Part shown: positions 11,160-22,126 of the stretch, piece by piece
How positions within the stretch are numbered: the stretch's first letter is position 1
Layout: each line of letters starts with the position of its first letter
NCBI RefSeq assembly: GCF_022201045.2
Contig: NC_068556.1
Coordinates: 17,837,501 to 17,901,500, forward strand
Direction: 5' to 3'
From: Citrus sinensis
Taxonomy: Eukaryota > Streptophyta > Magnoliopsida > Sapindales > Rutaceae
Length of the DNA: 64,000 bases
Position numbers and translations under genes: made by a program
Notes under the pieces: model-generated
The model's input: only the letters and a program-made list of their open reading frames with translations
What the model was told of the DNA's origin: nothing
Databases searched by the model: none

Positions 11160-11207
11160 TTAAAATTATAATAAACCGTTTTGGACCTAAATCCAATATC
11201 TCAAATA

Positions 11208-11295
11208 TGGGCTTTAAATTCTCCGAAAAAAGCCCAAAAGCAACCCATTATAAGGTCGCAATAAGAGTCTCTCCGTCGGGGACCAAAAACCCTAA
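11208..11295 (+). promoter_or_regulatory. TOM9 promoter: site II-like and telo-box motifs
   Basis: A TGGGCT (11208-11213) and an inverted AGCCCA (11231-11236) precede aaaccctaa (telo-box, 11287-11295), about 50 bp upstream of the TOM9 ATG. Site II (TGGGCY) plus telo-box is a known combination in plant genes for mitochondrial and ribosomal proteins, which suits TOM9. Confidence 0.55.
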
Positions 11296-11348
11296 GCCCT
11301 TTCTCTCTCTTTCACATTGCTCCCTATTCCACCGTCTCCGCCCATACG

Positions 11349-11660
11349 ATGTCGTCCGGTCAAGGCAAAAAGCGACTTACCAACAACAGCGGCGAGGTTG
11401 GCTTCTTGGCTAAGGTGACCCGTCGCGTATCGGATACTCCGATTGTCGCCTACACGAAACAGAAGGCCTCGGACGCGGCGTACGTCTCCCATAAGCTCCT
11501 CAAAAGCACGGGAAAAGCGGCGTGGATCGCGGGGACCACTTTCCTCATCCTGGTGGTCCCGCTAATCATCGAGATGGACCGCGAGCAGCAGTTCAACGAG
11601 CTCGAAATGCAGCAGCAGAGCCTCCTCGGCGCTCCCCCGCTCGCGCCTGCTCAAAAGTGA
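11349..11660 (+). CDS. TOM9: Mitochondrial import receptor subunit TOM9 (plant TOM22)
   Basis: Intronless, 103 codons, normal length for the family. TOM9 is the short plant counterpart of TOM22 in the outer-membrane translocase. It anchors and organises the TOM complex and faces incoming presequences. The N-terminal half is basic and hydrophilic and ends in the conserved stretch DTPIVAYTKQKASDAAYVSH. One membrane span follows at about residues 58-78 (AAWIAGTTFLILVVPLIIEM), then a short tail with EMQQQSLLGAPP facing the intermembrane space. It lacks the long acidic receptor domain of fungal TOM22, as is normal in plants. Site II-like and telo-box motifs lie upstream. Confidence 0.93.
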   Translation: MSSGQGKKRLTNNSGEVGFLAKVTRRVSDTPIVAYTKQKASDAAYVSHKLLKSTGKAAWIAGTTFLILVVPLIIEMDREQQFNELEMQQQSLLGAPPLAPAQK

Positions 11661-13434
11661 ATTCAACTTTAATCGGTCCGGGTCGGGTCAGGTTTGAGGA
11701 GGTGTTGCGTTTTGCTAATGTTCTATCATTTTTATGTATTAGGGTTTTGGAAATATTTTAAGAATGTTGGATAAATTTTGGATCTATGATATAAAAATGT
11801 CAACTTTCTTTTGTTCAGCGTTTATTATTATGTTAAACTTGTTTGGTTTTGATTGCTTGGGGATTGCAGTAGTGTTAATTATTTATATTGTTTAATTGCA
11901 GCAATATTCGAGAGAAAAGTTATGTAATTAGTTGTTAGTGCTTAAATAGAGAGCCTAAGTTCCGTCTTAGGCTACAGTAGCTTAATGTATTGGTGTTGAT
12001 ATGGATTCATTTAATTCGAAGGTCGATCTACCTTGAATAGCTTAGCATTAAAATTGGAGCTTATTACATGTTATACATATTGACAAAAACCTTTGGTTAG
12101 TTATCTTGTCGCTACAGAAGCAACTTCTTGTTTATCTTACTCGAGCGAGTTTCGGGGAGCCTCGTATTTCGAACTCCTTTACTTTTATCGCTAGGACTTC
12201 ATGACTTTGAACAGACTAAGATTAATATAGATATCTGCAGATTGTTTTCTAGTGAGTTTGGCCATCACTAATATGCTCTGTGTTATTCAATAGAGTTTGT
12301 GTTGCATTAATTACAACATTAGACACTAACCTAAATGAATCTTTAGCAGTAATAGGGTTAAATAATTAATAATGTCTTCACAGCTAGAGGAATGTTGAAC
12401 AGATTGTCTTTATAGCAGAGGACAGCGTTAGTTATGGTCTTATGGATATCAAGTTTTTAAGTGAGACTATAGGATTGAAGTGGGTATTAAACGGTTAGCG
12501 AATCAGTGTTTCCAGCTTTCGTAGTTCTCTGTTATGATGCTGCAATTATTATGAGCAAGTGCATAGCCATAAAAATTAGGAGCAGGTCGCAAACAAATAC
12601 TCACTCCATTGTAGTCATGCAATCAAGTTACGTGCTTTGTGCTTACCAGAATATTTTAGTGTACGGAATCTTGTTTCTTTCTTGCATTTGCAGATTGATG
12701 GCACATACTGTTTGTAGGCCTGATGTTCCTTAGGTTAAGACTGAAATCAAGTGAATGGCCATCGCATGCCTTCTTGTTTGATTGAATTTTCTCAAGAGCT
12801 GGTGGCTGACTGACCTGTGCTGCGGCACTGGTTTAAAAGCACTCAAAATCACCTTAAAGTTTTGGCGAAGGTTGTTTCCTGGCTGCATTTTCTTCGACAT
12901 CGTGAATGTAAAAGTCGTTCAATCTTATCAAGCACTTAGCTTTGTCAAGTCTTCCTCATTTAGCAATCCAAACGTCTGTTCTCTCTTATTGATGTAGTTT
13001 CTCAGTATCTTTAATCAAGAATATTTTATTCACGGGGACATCTTAAATTGAGCTTCCCAGGTTAACATAACTTTCCCCCGACTACACTTAGCAAATGCCA
13101 TTATGAGGTTCATCGTGAAAGTACAAGAAAACATTCCCGCTGATGGTTGTGCACCCACTTATGCACTGCCAAAGCCGGTGGAGAGAACATGATTTTTTGC
13201 AATGGTTAATTTCAATTCACCCCTAATAAATTGAGTATAGTAAAAATAATTTTTTAATCAAGGTGCCCTCATGTCTCATTTGCGGATTTGCCCTTATTTT
13301 TGAAAGAGAAAAAGTAATAAATCTAAGTTTACAATAATTTGAGAATATTTTGAAAATAAATTAATTTAATAGGGTTTACATTTTCATCTTATCGAATGCA
13401 TAAAAGAAAGCAAGCATGAACCATAACAAACCAG
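11661..13434. other. Intergenic region downstream of TOM9
   Basis: About 1.8 kb with the TOM9 3' UTR at its left side. Open frames here are under 80 codons, lack similarity I recognise and are broken on both sides. I see no transposon termini or RNA gene. Confidence 0.4.
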
Positions 13435-13520
13435 TTCAGTTGCATGGCGCTTTGTGAATCATACTTGAGGAGCAGACCAAACGTTAACGAAACAAACTCA
13501 CTTTCAGTTGCATGGCGCTT
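13435..13520 (+). repeat. 18-bp direct repeat containing the PPR start codon
   Basis: The word ttcagttgcatggcgctt occurs at 13435-13452 and again at 13503-13520, 68 bp apart. The second copy contains the start codon of the DYW PPR gene. The first copy therefore presents an ATG GCG CTT in identical context upstream. Confidence 0.9.
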
Positions 13521-13527
13521 GACTTGA
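13444..13527 (+). CDS. Upstream ORF overlapping the PPR-DYW start
   Basis: An ATG in the first direct-repeat copy (13444) opens a 27-codon frame. It ends at TGA 13525-13527, overlapping the main ORF start (13512) by 16 bp in another frame. If the transcript begins upstream of 13444, this ORF would reduce initiation at the main ATG. No evidence of a conserved peptide. Confidence 0.4.
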   Translation: MALCESYLRSRPNVNETNSLSVAWRLT

Positions 13528-15239
13528 ACCAGCAGCCACAGCCACAAAACACGAGCACAGACCCACGAATCGTACACGCAAGAGCCCTAAAATCATCACA
13601 AGCAGACCGTTCCATCTACAACAACTTAATCACCAACTACTCCAAATCAAACCTCCTCTCCTACTCCCTCCGCCTCTTCAACCATATCCCATCACCCAAC
13701 ATCGTCTCATGGACGGCCCTGATCTCCGCTCACTCCAACTCCCCTCTCTCCCTGAACATCTTCCTCTCCATGCTCCGCCACCCCACCCTATCATTTCTCC
13801 CCAACCAGCGCACCTTAGCCTCCCTCTTCAAAACCTGCGCCTCCCTCTCGCACGCCTTCCTTTTCGGCCTCTCCCTCCACTCCCTCTCCCTGAAGCTCTC
13901 CTTGCACGACAAGCCCTTCTGCGGCTCCGCTCTCGTCCACTTCTATTCTCGGTTTCGCTCACCCGACAATGCCAAGAAAGTGTTCGATGAAATTCGCGAG
14001 AGAGACGTCGTGTGCTACGGGGCGATGATCGTGGGATTCGCGCAGAATTCGCGGTTGGTGGACTCATTGTCGGTGTTTGCTGACATGAGAAGTGCCGACG
14101 TGGGGTCCACGATGTACTGCGTGTCGGGGGCGTTGCGTGCGGCTGCTGAGCTGGCGGCGATGGAGCAATGCAGGGTCATTCATGGACATGCTGTTGTTTC
14201 TGGTTTAGATAGGAATGTGATTGTCGGGACTGGATTGATCGATGGGTATGGGAAAGCTGGGATTGTTTCTGATGCGAGAAGGGTGTTTGATGAGAATCTA
14301 AGTGTGTTAAATTCCATCGCTTGGAATGCTATGATGGCTGGTTATGCACAACAAGGAGATCAAAGTACGGTGCTTGAGCTTTTCCATTTACTGGAAATGA
14401 GAGGTTTTGCACCTGATGAATATAGTTTTTTGGCCGTTTTAACGGCTCTATGTAACGCGGGTTTGGCTGGTGAAAGTGAGAAGTGGATAGAGAGAATGAA
14501 AGGACGTTATAAGTTGGAACCGGGATTAGAGCATTATACGTGTTTGATCAGTGCAATGGGAAGAGCTGGAAGATTGGAGGATGCAGAGAGGATTGCAATG
14601 GCAATGCCATTTGAGCCGGATGCAGCTGTGTGGAGGGCATTGTTATCGTTTTCTGCAATACATGGAAAAGCAGATATGGCCAGTAAAATGGGTAAGAGGT
14701 TAATAGATATAAACCCATATGATGACTCGGCATATGTGATAGTTGCTAATGTATTATCTGGAGTAGGAAGGTGGGATGAAGTAGCGGAAGTGAGGAAGGT
14801 GATGAAAGATAGGAGAGTGAGGAAAGAAGGCGGGAGGAGTTGGATTGAAGTGAAAGGAAAAGTTCATGTGTTCTTGGCAGGTGATAGGATGCACGAGAGA
14901 ACAGAGGATATTTACGCGAAGTTAGCAGAGTTGATGGAGGAGTGTGAGAGGTTAGGGTATGTACCGGTTTGGGATGAGATGTTGCATAATGTGGGAGACA
15001 GGGAGAAAAGGGAAGCTCTTTGGTATCACAGCGAGAAGCTGGCATTGGCATTTGGTTTAGTTAGTGGAGCTCCAAGAGGGAAAACTTTGAGAATTGTTAA
15101 GAATTTGAGGATTTGTAGAGATTGTCATGAGTCTTTTAAGTACATTAGTAGAGTGGTAGAGAGGGAGATTGTTGTGAGGGATGTTAACAGATACCATAGA
15201 TTTTTGAACGGTAGTTGTACCTGTGGAGATTTATGGTAA
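13512..15239 (+). CDS. DYW-class PPR protein (organellar RNA editing factor)
   Basis: Intronless, 575 codons. PLS-type PPR motifs run from about residue 30 to 380 (for example VSWTALISAH and IAWNAMMAGYAQQ). E and E+ motifs follow (VWRALLSFSAIHGKADMA; GGRSWIEVKGKVHVFLAGD). The C-terminal DYW deaminase domain has the zinc/catalytic signature HSEKLA and CRDCHESFK, then HRFLNGSCTCGDLW at the very end. DYW proteins bind a chosen site in organellar transcripts and deaminate C to U. The last three residues are DLW rather than DYW. There is no strong transit peptide: the N-terminus (MALDLNQQPQPQ) is Q/P-rich, so plastid or mitochondrial location is open. The first part of the coding region is C-rich (CTC/TCC) and the rest is G/A-rich. 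Confidence 0.93.
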   Translation: MALDLNQQPQPQNTSTDPRIVHARALKSSQADRSIYNNLITNYSKSNLLSYSLRLFNHIPSPNIVSWTALISAHSNSPLSLNIFLSMLRHPTLSFLPNQRTLASLFKTCASLSHAFLFGLSLHSLSLKLSLHDKPFCGSALVHFYSRFRSPDNAKKVFDEIRERDVVCYGAMIVGFAQNSRLVDSLSVFADMRSADVGSTMYCVSGALRAAAELAAMEQCRVIHGHAVVSGLDRNVIVGTGLIDGYGKAGIVSDARRVFDENLSVLNSIAWNAMMAGYAQQGDQSTVLELFHLLEMRGFAPDEYSFLAVLTALCNAGLAGESEKWIERMKGRYKLEPGLEHYTCLISAMGRAGRLEDAERIAMAMPFEPDAAVWRALLSFSAIHGKADMASKMGKRLIDINPYDDSAYVIVANVLSGVGRWDEVAEVRKVMKDRRVRKEGGRSWIEVKGKVHVFLAGDRMHERTEDIYAKLAELMEECERLGYVPVWDEMLHNVGDREKREALWYHSEKLALAFGLVSGAPRGKTLRIVKNLRICRDCHESFKYISRVVEREIVVRDVNRYHRFLNGSCTCGDLW

Positions 15240-15422
15240 TTTATTTAAAGTTAAATGTTTTCAAAGCTTTTCTTGCTTTGAATTTTATTTTTTTGTTATA
15301 GAACCCACTGACCCATTAAATTCTTTTGAAAAAATTCAATATTGTTATTGTAAATGCTTTATATCTTTATTCGTTCATTGAAATATTATTTGTGAAGTTT
15401 ATGAATGTTTCACGAAATATTA

Positions 15423-15756
15423 GGATGTGTTTGGTATTGTTTTTTATTTTATAAAATAAAAATGAGAGAGAAAATACAATTTTCGAAATTTAAAAATGTG
15501 TTGAGTATTATTTTTAAAAATAACTTTGAAAATGAAAAATGATAATGATGATGATGATGTTGTCGTCGTCATTGTTATTTTTGAGTATGATAAAAGGAGC
15601 TTAATACTATATTGAAGGAAAAAAATAAGAAAAAAAAATTTGTTAAAAATATTTAATGAATTTGACACTTTTAAAAATGAACTAACGAATACATACTTGG
15701 TTTTTCTTGAGTTTAGAAATAGAAAATAGAATTTAAAAGTAATACTAAACGCACCC
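15423..15756. mobile_element. Short MITE, about 334 bp
   Basis: The left end ggatgtgtttggtatt and right end aatactaaacgcaccc are inverted copies (13 of 16 match). The interior is AT-rich with a gat/gtc microsatellite near 15541-15570. The target duplication is not clear, so the superfamily (PIF/Harbinger or hAT) is unresolved. It lies about 180 bp after the DYW gene stop. Confidence 0.6.
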
Positions 15757-18700
15757 ATAGTTTTCCTCAAACTCAACGTCGATTGCATGACTATCAAGTT
15801 ATGTTTGACATGTTATTTTAGTGTCTATTGAGAGGTCAATTATTCTATAATTTATAAATTATATTTGTGATTCATTCTTTGTATCACCTGCTTGTAATAT
15901 TTGCAAATAGATTTGGAAGATTCTATCTAAACCCTACTTAGGATATTTGAGCTAATTACATTTTAACATAATTGAGGATAGCATTCATTCAAGATACGAT
16001 GGATAGTCACAAAATATCACTTTTTCTTAGAGCATACAATAATAATGACTACATCAGTTTTAAAAAACATATATATTTTCTGAAGATTCACAATCTTAAT
16101 ATGTTCACTGCATTTTTTAGGTACATTCTATGTACTCTTTTCAAATTTATTTGATTTCAATAATAAAATATATATCTAATAAATAATATTGGAGGAAACT
16201 AATATATAAATTTTCTTTTTGGAAGATGTATGCATCCATCTTCGTCAGACATATAATGCGACTTGTCAGATATATTGTGTGATATAGGATTCTCCCTCCC
16301 GATTGAGATATTGTCTATTTGGCTCAAAGAATTAGCTGAACTATCAAAAGTTTGCAACGTGAAATGCAATGAAGTCCAATTAAATTATTTCATGAGGAAG
16401 CAATCCAACAATGAAATGGCTCCTACTACAAATTTTTCGGGTTGTAAAGCGCATTGAAATTCACTAAATCTCCAAAATGCCCAAAAAAAAAAAAAAACCA
16501 CAAATGTTTGTGGAAGGGGTCAAACTTATAGAACTAGAATGATAAATAAACAATAAAATTCTATTATTAGATACAACGAAAAATTATGTTATTATAAAAA
16601 TAAAATTAAAAAAATAATAATAATCAAAATTAGAAGTACATCAAGTATGTCATGTAGATCATGTATTAACCAAAAAAAAAAAATAATAATAAGAAGCACA
16701 ATCATATATGAGTTATTAAAGTTGAAAAAGATATGAGCAGCATTGTTGTACACATTTGAATTAATGTGTTGATTTGAGTGATTGTGAGTGATTTTGAGAG
16801 ATAAGTTTACAGGTGTTAGTGGGAAGAAAAAAAAAAGTATACTCACATGAAATTATTTCTTGATATCTTCAAATAAAAGAATTTTGGACCTTTTTACACC
16901 GTCCTTGAATTATCCAAGTAGATAACTAATTGTAGGGTATATCCACATAATTGTTGAACTATGTATTAGAGGATATTTAATTAAAAATATTTCATCTAGA
17001 ACCAGATGTGGTAGTTATCGGTGTTTTTCGTTCTTTTCATATGTTTGTTAAAATTTTCTTATAATTTGAAGCCTCTATACTGCACACATGAAAAATGTGT
17101 AAAAATAAGATTTATTTAACATATTATCAATTATTTTATTATGTAGTAAAAATATGTTAATTTACTAATAACAATAAAGTGTTAGTTTATGAATTTGTAA
17201 AATAATTTTTGTTTGTTTGAACAATGAATTTATATTTTTGATTGAATTTTTGTCCTTAAATAAAAAAATAAATTTAATTACACACTTAAATAAATTAATA
17301 TTTGTTACTCCACCCCAACAGTTTAAATAGTTATTAGCACACATCCATATAGTTGAGATCTTTCATTAACTTAACTAAGAGAAAGGTAAAAAAATTCCAA
17401 ACAATTACTCTATTTAAAAATAGTTTAAATATTTTCTTAGTTTTCTTTTATTTAAAATAATTCAAAAAAATTTTCTTTTATTTTACTAGTGTTTGTGTGT
17501 GTAAAGAGAATAAGTACTTTGAATTCTAAACAAATCATGACTTTTAGAAGCATTAATCCAAGCTACAGACTGCAGCATCAGCCGTTGGATGTGGAGTGAG
17601 AAACTAAACAATAGAGAATCGGATGGTGGGATGACGGGAGATGTTTGTTACAGAATCTGTACCATAGACAGGTCCTCGTCAATAGTATTTCAAAATGAAA
17701 CTTTTTATGAGAGAGACTGATTTTAACTGGTGAAAAGCCATCGATGATGTATATTCCATTGCAATTTTTTAATTTATTTGTCCAAGTGTGTGTTGGCAAA
17801 TTTGAATACGATTTTATCTCCATTATTCATTATATTTTGAACTACTAGTAAAAAAAAAAAAAAAAATTTTTTTTTTTTGGTTATTGCGAAATACGTTTCT
17901 CTTTCGTATGTGATGGAGATTTAACAATCTCTTTCTCTCACAACTGTAAAAGCCAAAAGAAACGGACACAACAACAGCTGTAGGCCTGAAAACTGCGAGG
18001 GTGGGACCCACGTATTGCCTGGCAGCGTACTATTAGTCGTTCACTTTTGAATTGATAGTTATTTGACCAAAATCATTCGATCCGCTGGTTGCTGCTGTAC
18101 ACAACCGTCAGGCTCCCATTGATTGATTAACAGTTCATCAAAATCTTCAAAAAAAATAAAATAAGATGAAAATAGTATATCAATATCAAAATCAAAATCA
18201 TCATTTATCACTGCGTAAACGTCCACGTCAAAGGCTCCGTGTACATAATTTATTGGATTCTGTAATTGCTTCAAATGATGGACTTAGCAAAAGCAATCTC
18301 TCATTTTGTCCTCTTTTTTCTTTTTTTTTTTGGCCTGCTAAATTTGGTCAATGATAGAACACATGAAGGAATCTCACTTTTATTAATACTAGAAACTTAT
18401 TATCTTACGTGATAACGTAAAAAACATGACTCTTTCACGGTCGTTTTATAAAAATTTAACGGTCATAGAAATACAAGTTAATAAAATTATATTATTTTCA
18501 CAATCATTAAATTTTTATTAAACGGCTATAAAAGATAACTAAAGTCTTAATACTAATATGTGTTGCCATAACAGAAACGATTTAAGAACAGTAGACTTGT
18601 TACTAGTAATAATATTAATATAGACTAGAGAATTCTCATGTGCATTGTAGAGATTGAATTTTTCTCCCCAAAAAAAAAAATAGAAGCAAAATTGATATAT

Positions 18701-20770
18701 TCTAATCTAAATTTTCGAACCAAGCCATCACAGAAACGATTTAAGAACCGTAGACTTGTTACTAATAATATTAATATATCGTAATATATAATGCTACAGG
18801 CTACACCTTCGATCGCATGCATATGTGATATGTCCTCAAGATTGGAATAACGTCCAAAACAATGGCAGCTTAATACCGTCCCCAATTTCTCAACTTCGAA
18901 AGGCACAATTATGAAATGCAAGAATTTTTTAGGGAATCATAAGAAAAATTATATTTAAAAAGAAAGAATTTCTCTTATCACATGGCACATGTTATGCCAG
19001 CACCATCTGTCGCTTTGGCTTAAGCATCAAACAAAAGACAAATAGCAAATGGACAGGACAGGTAGTGGCTCTGCATCTGTTAGCCCACAAATGGTACATG
19101 AATACGATTGTCTCATTCAAACAAGCTTCACTTGGCGTTCCAATACCATAATGTCAAATTTGAGCAACGACTGACATGGACTTGGTTTGCTTGTTTAATG
19201 AGTTTGGGAATCACTTTTTGCACCAATTTCTAGTTGCTTGGCACAAGCACTTTTTTGAGAGTTGCTTTTGTGATCAAGATGGAAAAAGGAGACACGTTGA
19301 TACAATCACTTACGTACCGTCTTAGTTAATATTTTTGCAATTAAAATTACACTAATTTCCCCTTAGATGCAAAGTATAAGTAGCTTAGATACACCACCCG
19401 AGCCATAGGTCACTTATCCCGTGTTAAAACACTTTTCTGCCGTCTTACAGGGCAGATGGCGGGAAGAGTTGGAAAAATTATAGAATACTTATAATGAATT
19501 ACAATCAATTGATGTACGCATGACATGTACAATTAAATTTAATATAACTGTTACATGTATGATGGTTTTTCAAACAAAAGAAACATATGTCATAGCATCA
19601 TTTATTTATTATATGACTAACATGGTACCCCCGATGCATTCTAGAATTTCTCGGCACAAAATTGCCAAAGTATGCTCGGTAGACCTGAGTTATAATATCA
19701 CCTAGTCTAACTATCATAAATGTGTATATTAATGAAAACATAAGCGGAAAATAAAAGGAACATATGAGTCCAAGCAATCGGGTCCCATAAAGTTTGTGAA
19801 AGGAAGCAAAGTATCATAAGCTTCTATAGGCATTGCTCGAGACAACAAAATTTGCTCGCAGCCAAATAGTGTTGATTGCAGCTTAGCTGTCTACCACACT
19901 CCCCAGAGAACATGAGCTGACTTAATTATAATAAAGTGGGAAAGAGAGAAGAATTTGCAGCCTACTCTTACTGATTCTGCTAATAATTTTGAAACAAATC
20001 TTGTGATTCAAGATCGACAAGGTAAAAGTGGTTGTGATAAAGAAGTAAAGTAAAAGTCACTCGGTCTTTAAGGTTACTATCCTGAAAAAGCATATAAAGG
20101 TTTGGAGTCTATCTATGCTTACCTTTTATGTTATGTTAACTCTCCCAATGAACTGCATCAAATCAAAAGCCCATAATGCCATAACGGTCATCAAAACTGA
20201 GTGAATAGTTTAATGGACACCGTAAAACATTCTGATTTTTGCTTAAAATAAAGGCATCTACCATTGGTAAAACCAACCATGAAATACATAAATAATATAG
20301 TCAACATCTATGTATGTATTTGTGGAAAGAGAAAGAGAGGTGCAACTTTCTAAAAAGCATAAAGCAGTGAAGAAAATGGGGAAGCATTAGTATGGAGAAG
20401 GGGGGAAAAGACACAAACACCCACATGGCAATGAAGCAAAAAATAAACAAAATGCCAACCAAGACTCCTTGAGCATTACTCCACCCCTTCTCTATAATGC
20501 ATGACGAAGATTCAATTTCAATTTCACATCCTCTTTTCAACTTTGTGAAAATTTGTAATGTAATTTACTTCTCATTCCCAACAAAAATCTTGACCAGCTG
20601 TAACATCAAAACCCCACATTTACTCTCCCTTTCATTCACCGACTCTCCTATTCATTAGTCATTACAAAACCCAATTCTAAAGAAGAAACAAATTGTTGGA
20701 TTGAAAAAAAATATTTATATCCACCTCGAAAAAGTACACTACCTCTCTAGAATCCACTGCCTGGTCTCTC
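15757..20770. other. Five-kb AT-rich intergenic region without recognisable genes
   Basis: Only short unconvincing frames (under 100 codons) are present. Visible structures are an A/T hairpin near 17850-17880 and a direct repeat at 18572-18778. The right end should contain the 3' UTR of the plasmodesmal gene. I see no tRNA, rRNA or intact transposon. Confidence 0.45.
18572..18778 (+). repeat. Direct repeat, about 50 bp, spaced about 108 bp
   Basis: The segment cagaaacgatttaagaac, then gtagacttgttacta and ataatattaata, occurs at 18572-18622 and 18731-18778 with two small differences. Its nature is unknown; it could be a partial tandem duplication. Confidence 0.75.
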
Positions 20771-21933
20771 TCAATAATCTGCACAAGATAGCACATTCAC
20801 AGGTGTAAGCAATAGCAAACATAACAGATTCTAATATCAATTCAACGCAGAATAATGAGATTCATCTGATGTTCTAAATTAGCATACCATCATGTTTCTT
20901 CACCAAATTTCTTGCAAACAACAAGCAAATAACTACAAATCCAACTCCTGCTGCTCCTCCTAGAATTATGGCCACTGTTTTTCCTGTATTTGGTCCTGGT
21001 CCTACACCAATCAATGAAACACACAGATCCCCAATTTAACATTTAGAATATATTTCCAACAAAATATATCCATTCAAATAAGAGGGGGAGGAAAGTGTTC
21101 AAAGTGAAATTAGCAACTAGTCCGTCAAATTAGATCCACAAATCAGAAAAAGGAGATTAGATAATCTTTTTACCTGATGAATCTGGAGAAGACGATGAAG
21201 AAGATGATGACTGTCTCCTTGGGACCCCATTTGGATAATAACTATAACTAATAAAGCACTTGTGGAGATAAACTTGGCCGGAAATAGAGCTTCCACATTC
21301 AACCTGAGCTCTTTGAACAGCACCCTTAACACAATCACCACAATCCGAATCACCCAAATCACCCTCACATTGAGCCAACAGGTAGACAGATTGATAGCTT
21401 GTTGTGTAGAAACCATGGCCACTGACCACACCATTTTCCATCGCTTGAAGTGCAGCATCCCTCCTCTCTTCAAACCCACTACCAGCCACATTAGTGGACC
21501 CACAAGTCTTGAACAGCATCTCCAAGCCCGAAACTTGAGGAAAGCCTGAAACTTCATACAACATGTAGCAACCAAGTAGCTGAACTCTAGCAGAGATGGT
21601 CTTGCCACACTGTTTGTCTGATAAAGTCGGCAACTTGCTCACACAGTTGTAGCAATCACTGTTGCTAAGGTCTCCTCTGCATTGAAACAGACCACTAATT
21701 GAAGCCTGGCCGGTTCCCGATGAGGTTTTGAAAAATTTGGTCTTTGTGGACTGTGAAACCAAGGACCCAAACAGAGCAGACAGAGCTTGAGAGGAAACTG
21801 GATCTTGAAAAAACTGCTTGGCACAGCCCTTGTACACCAAAGTGGTGTAATCAGTATCAGATTCAGCAAGATTTGTGAAGAAGCAAAGTAAAGAAAGAGT
21901 AAGTAAAAACTGGGGTTTTGAGCTAAAACCCAT
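20771..21933 (-). CDS. Plasmodesmata-located protein (PDLP-type, two DUF26 domains), 3 exons
   Basis: Exons 21174-21933, 20888-21001 and 20771-20778 join to 293 codons. ATG at 21933 is the first in-frame methionine codon. Residues 1-26 are a signal peptide (FLLTLSLLCFF core). Two extracellular DUF26 (Gnk2-like) domains carry the C-x8-C-x2-C signature: CRGDLSNSDCYNC and CEGDLGDSDCGDC. A serine-rich linker follows, then one membrane span encoded in exon 2 (VAIILGGAAGVGFVVICLLF) and a tiny cytosolic tail ending KKHDDY, its last residues coming from an 8-nt exon. No kinase domain follows, which separates it from cysteine-rich receptor kinases. PDLPs sit in the plasmodesmal plasma membrane and control callose deposition and cell-to-cell movement. 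Which PDLP number it is cannot be decided. Confidence 0.9.
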
Positions 21934-22117
21934 TTGAGGCAAGGCCTAAACAGGATCAAATCATGGCAGTTTTATGAGTGTGCAGGAATGATTTTTAGTA
22001 ATTTTTGGACGATTTTCAGAGGTGGGTTTTGGCTAAAAACTGAAAGTAAAAGATTGTAGGGTTGTAGTTTGATGCTTAGGCTTCAGCTTCAGAGTTTATC
22101 AATTTTTACTTTTTCTC

Positions 22118-22126
22118 TTTATAAGC
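22118..22126 (-). promoter_or_regulatory. Candidate TATA box of the PDLP gene
   Basis: On the minus strand the sequence reads cttataaag, about 185 bp upstream of the ATG. It is the best TATA-like element in the upstream region. The transcription start is not known. Confidence 0.4.

Noticed and set aside
11292-11492. Minus-strand frame opposite TOM9, and a plus-strand overlapping frame at 11522-11761
   Set aside because: Shadow frames of the GC-rich TOM9 coding sequence.
13709-14067. Proline/leucine-rich and arginine-rich frames within the DYW PPR gene
   Set aside because: Out-of-frame readings of its C-rich N-terminal codons.
15757-20770. Search for a protein gene, tRNA or microRNA precursor in the 5-kb gap
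   Set aside because: Only short, AT-rich, unsupported frames. No recognisable cloverleaf or known plant microRNA sequence was noticed.
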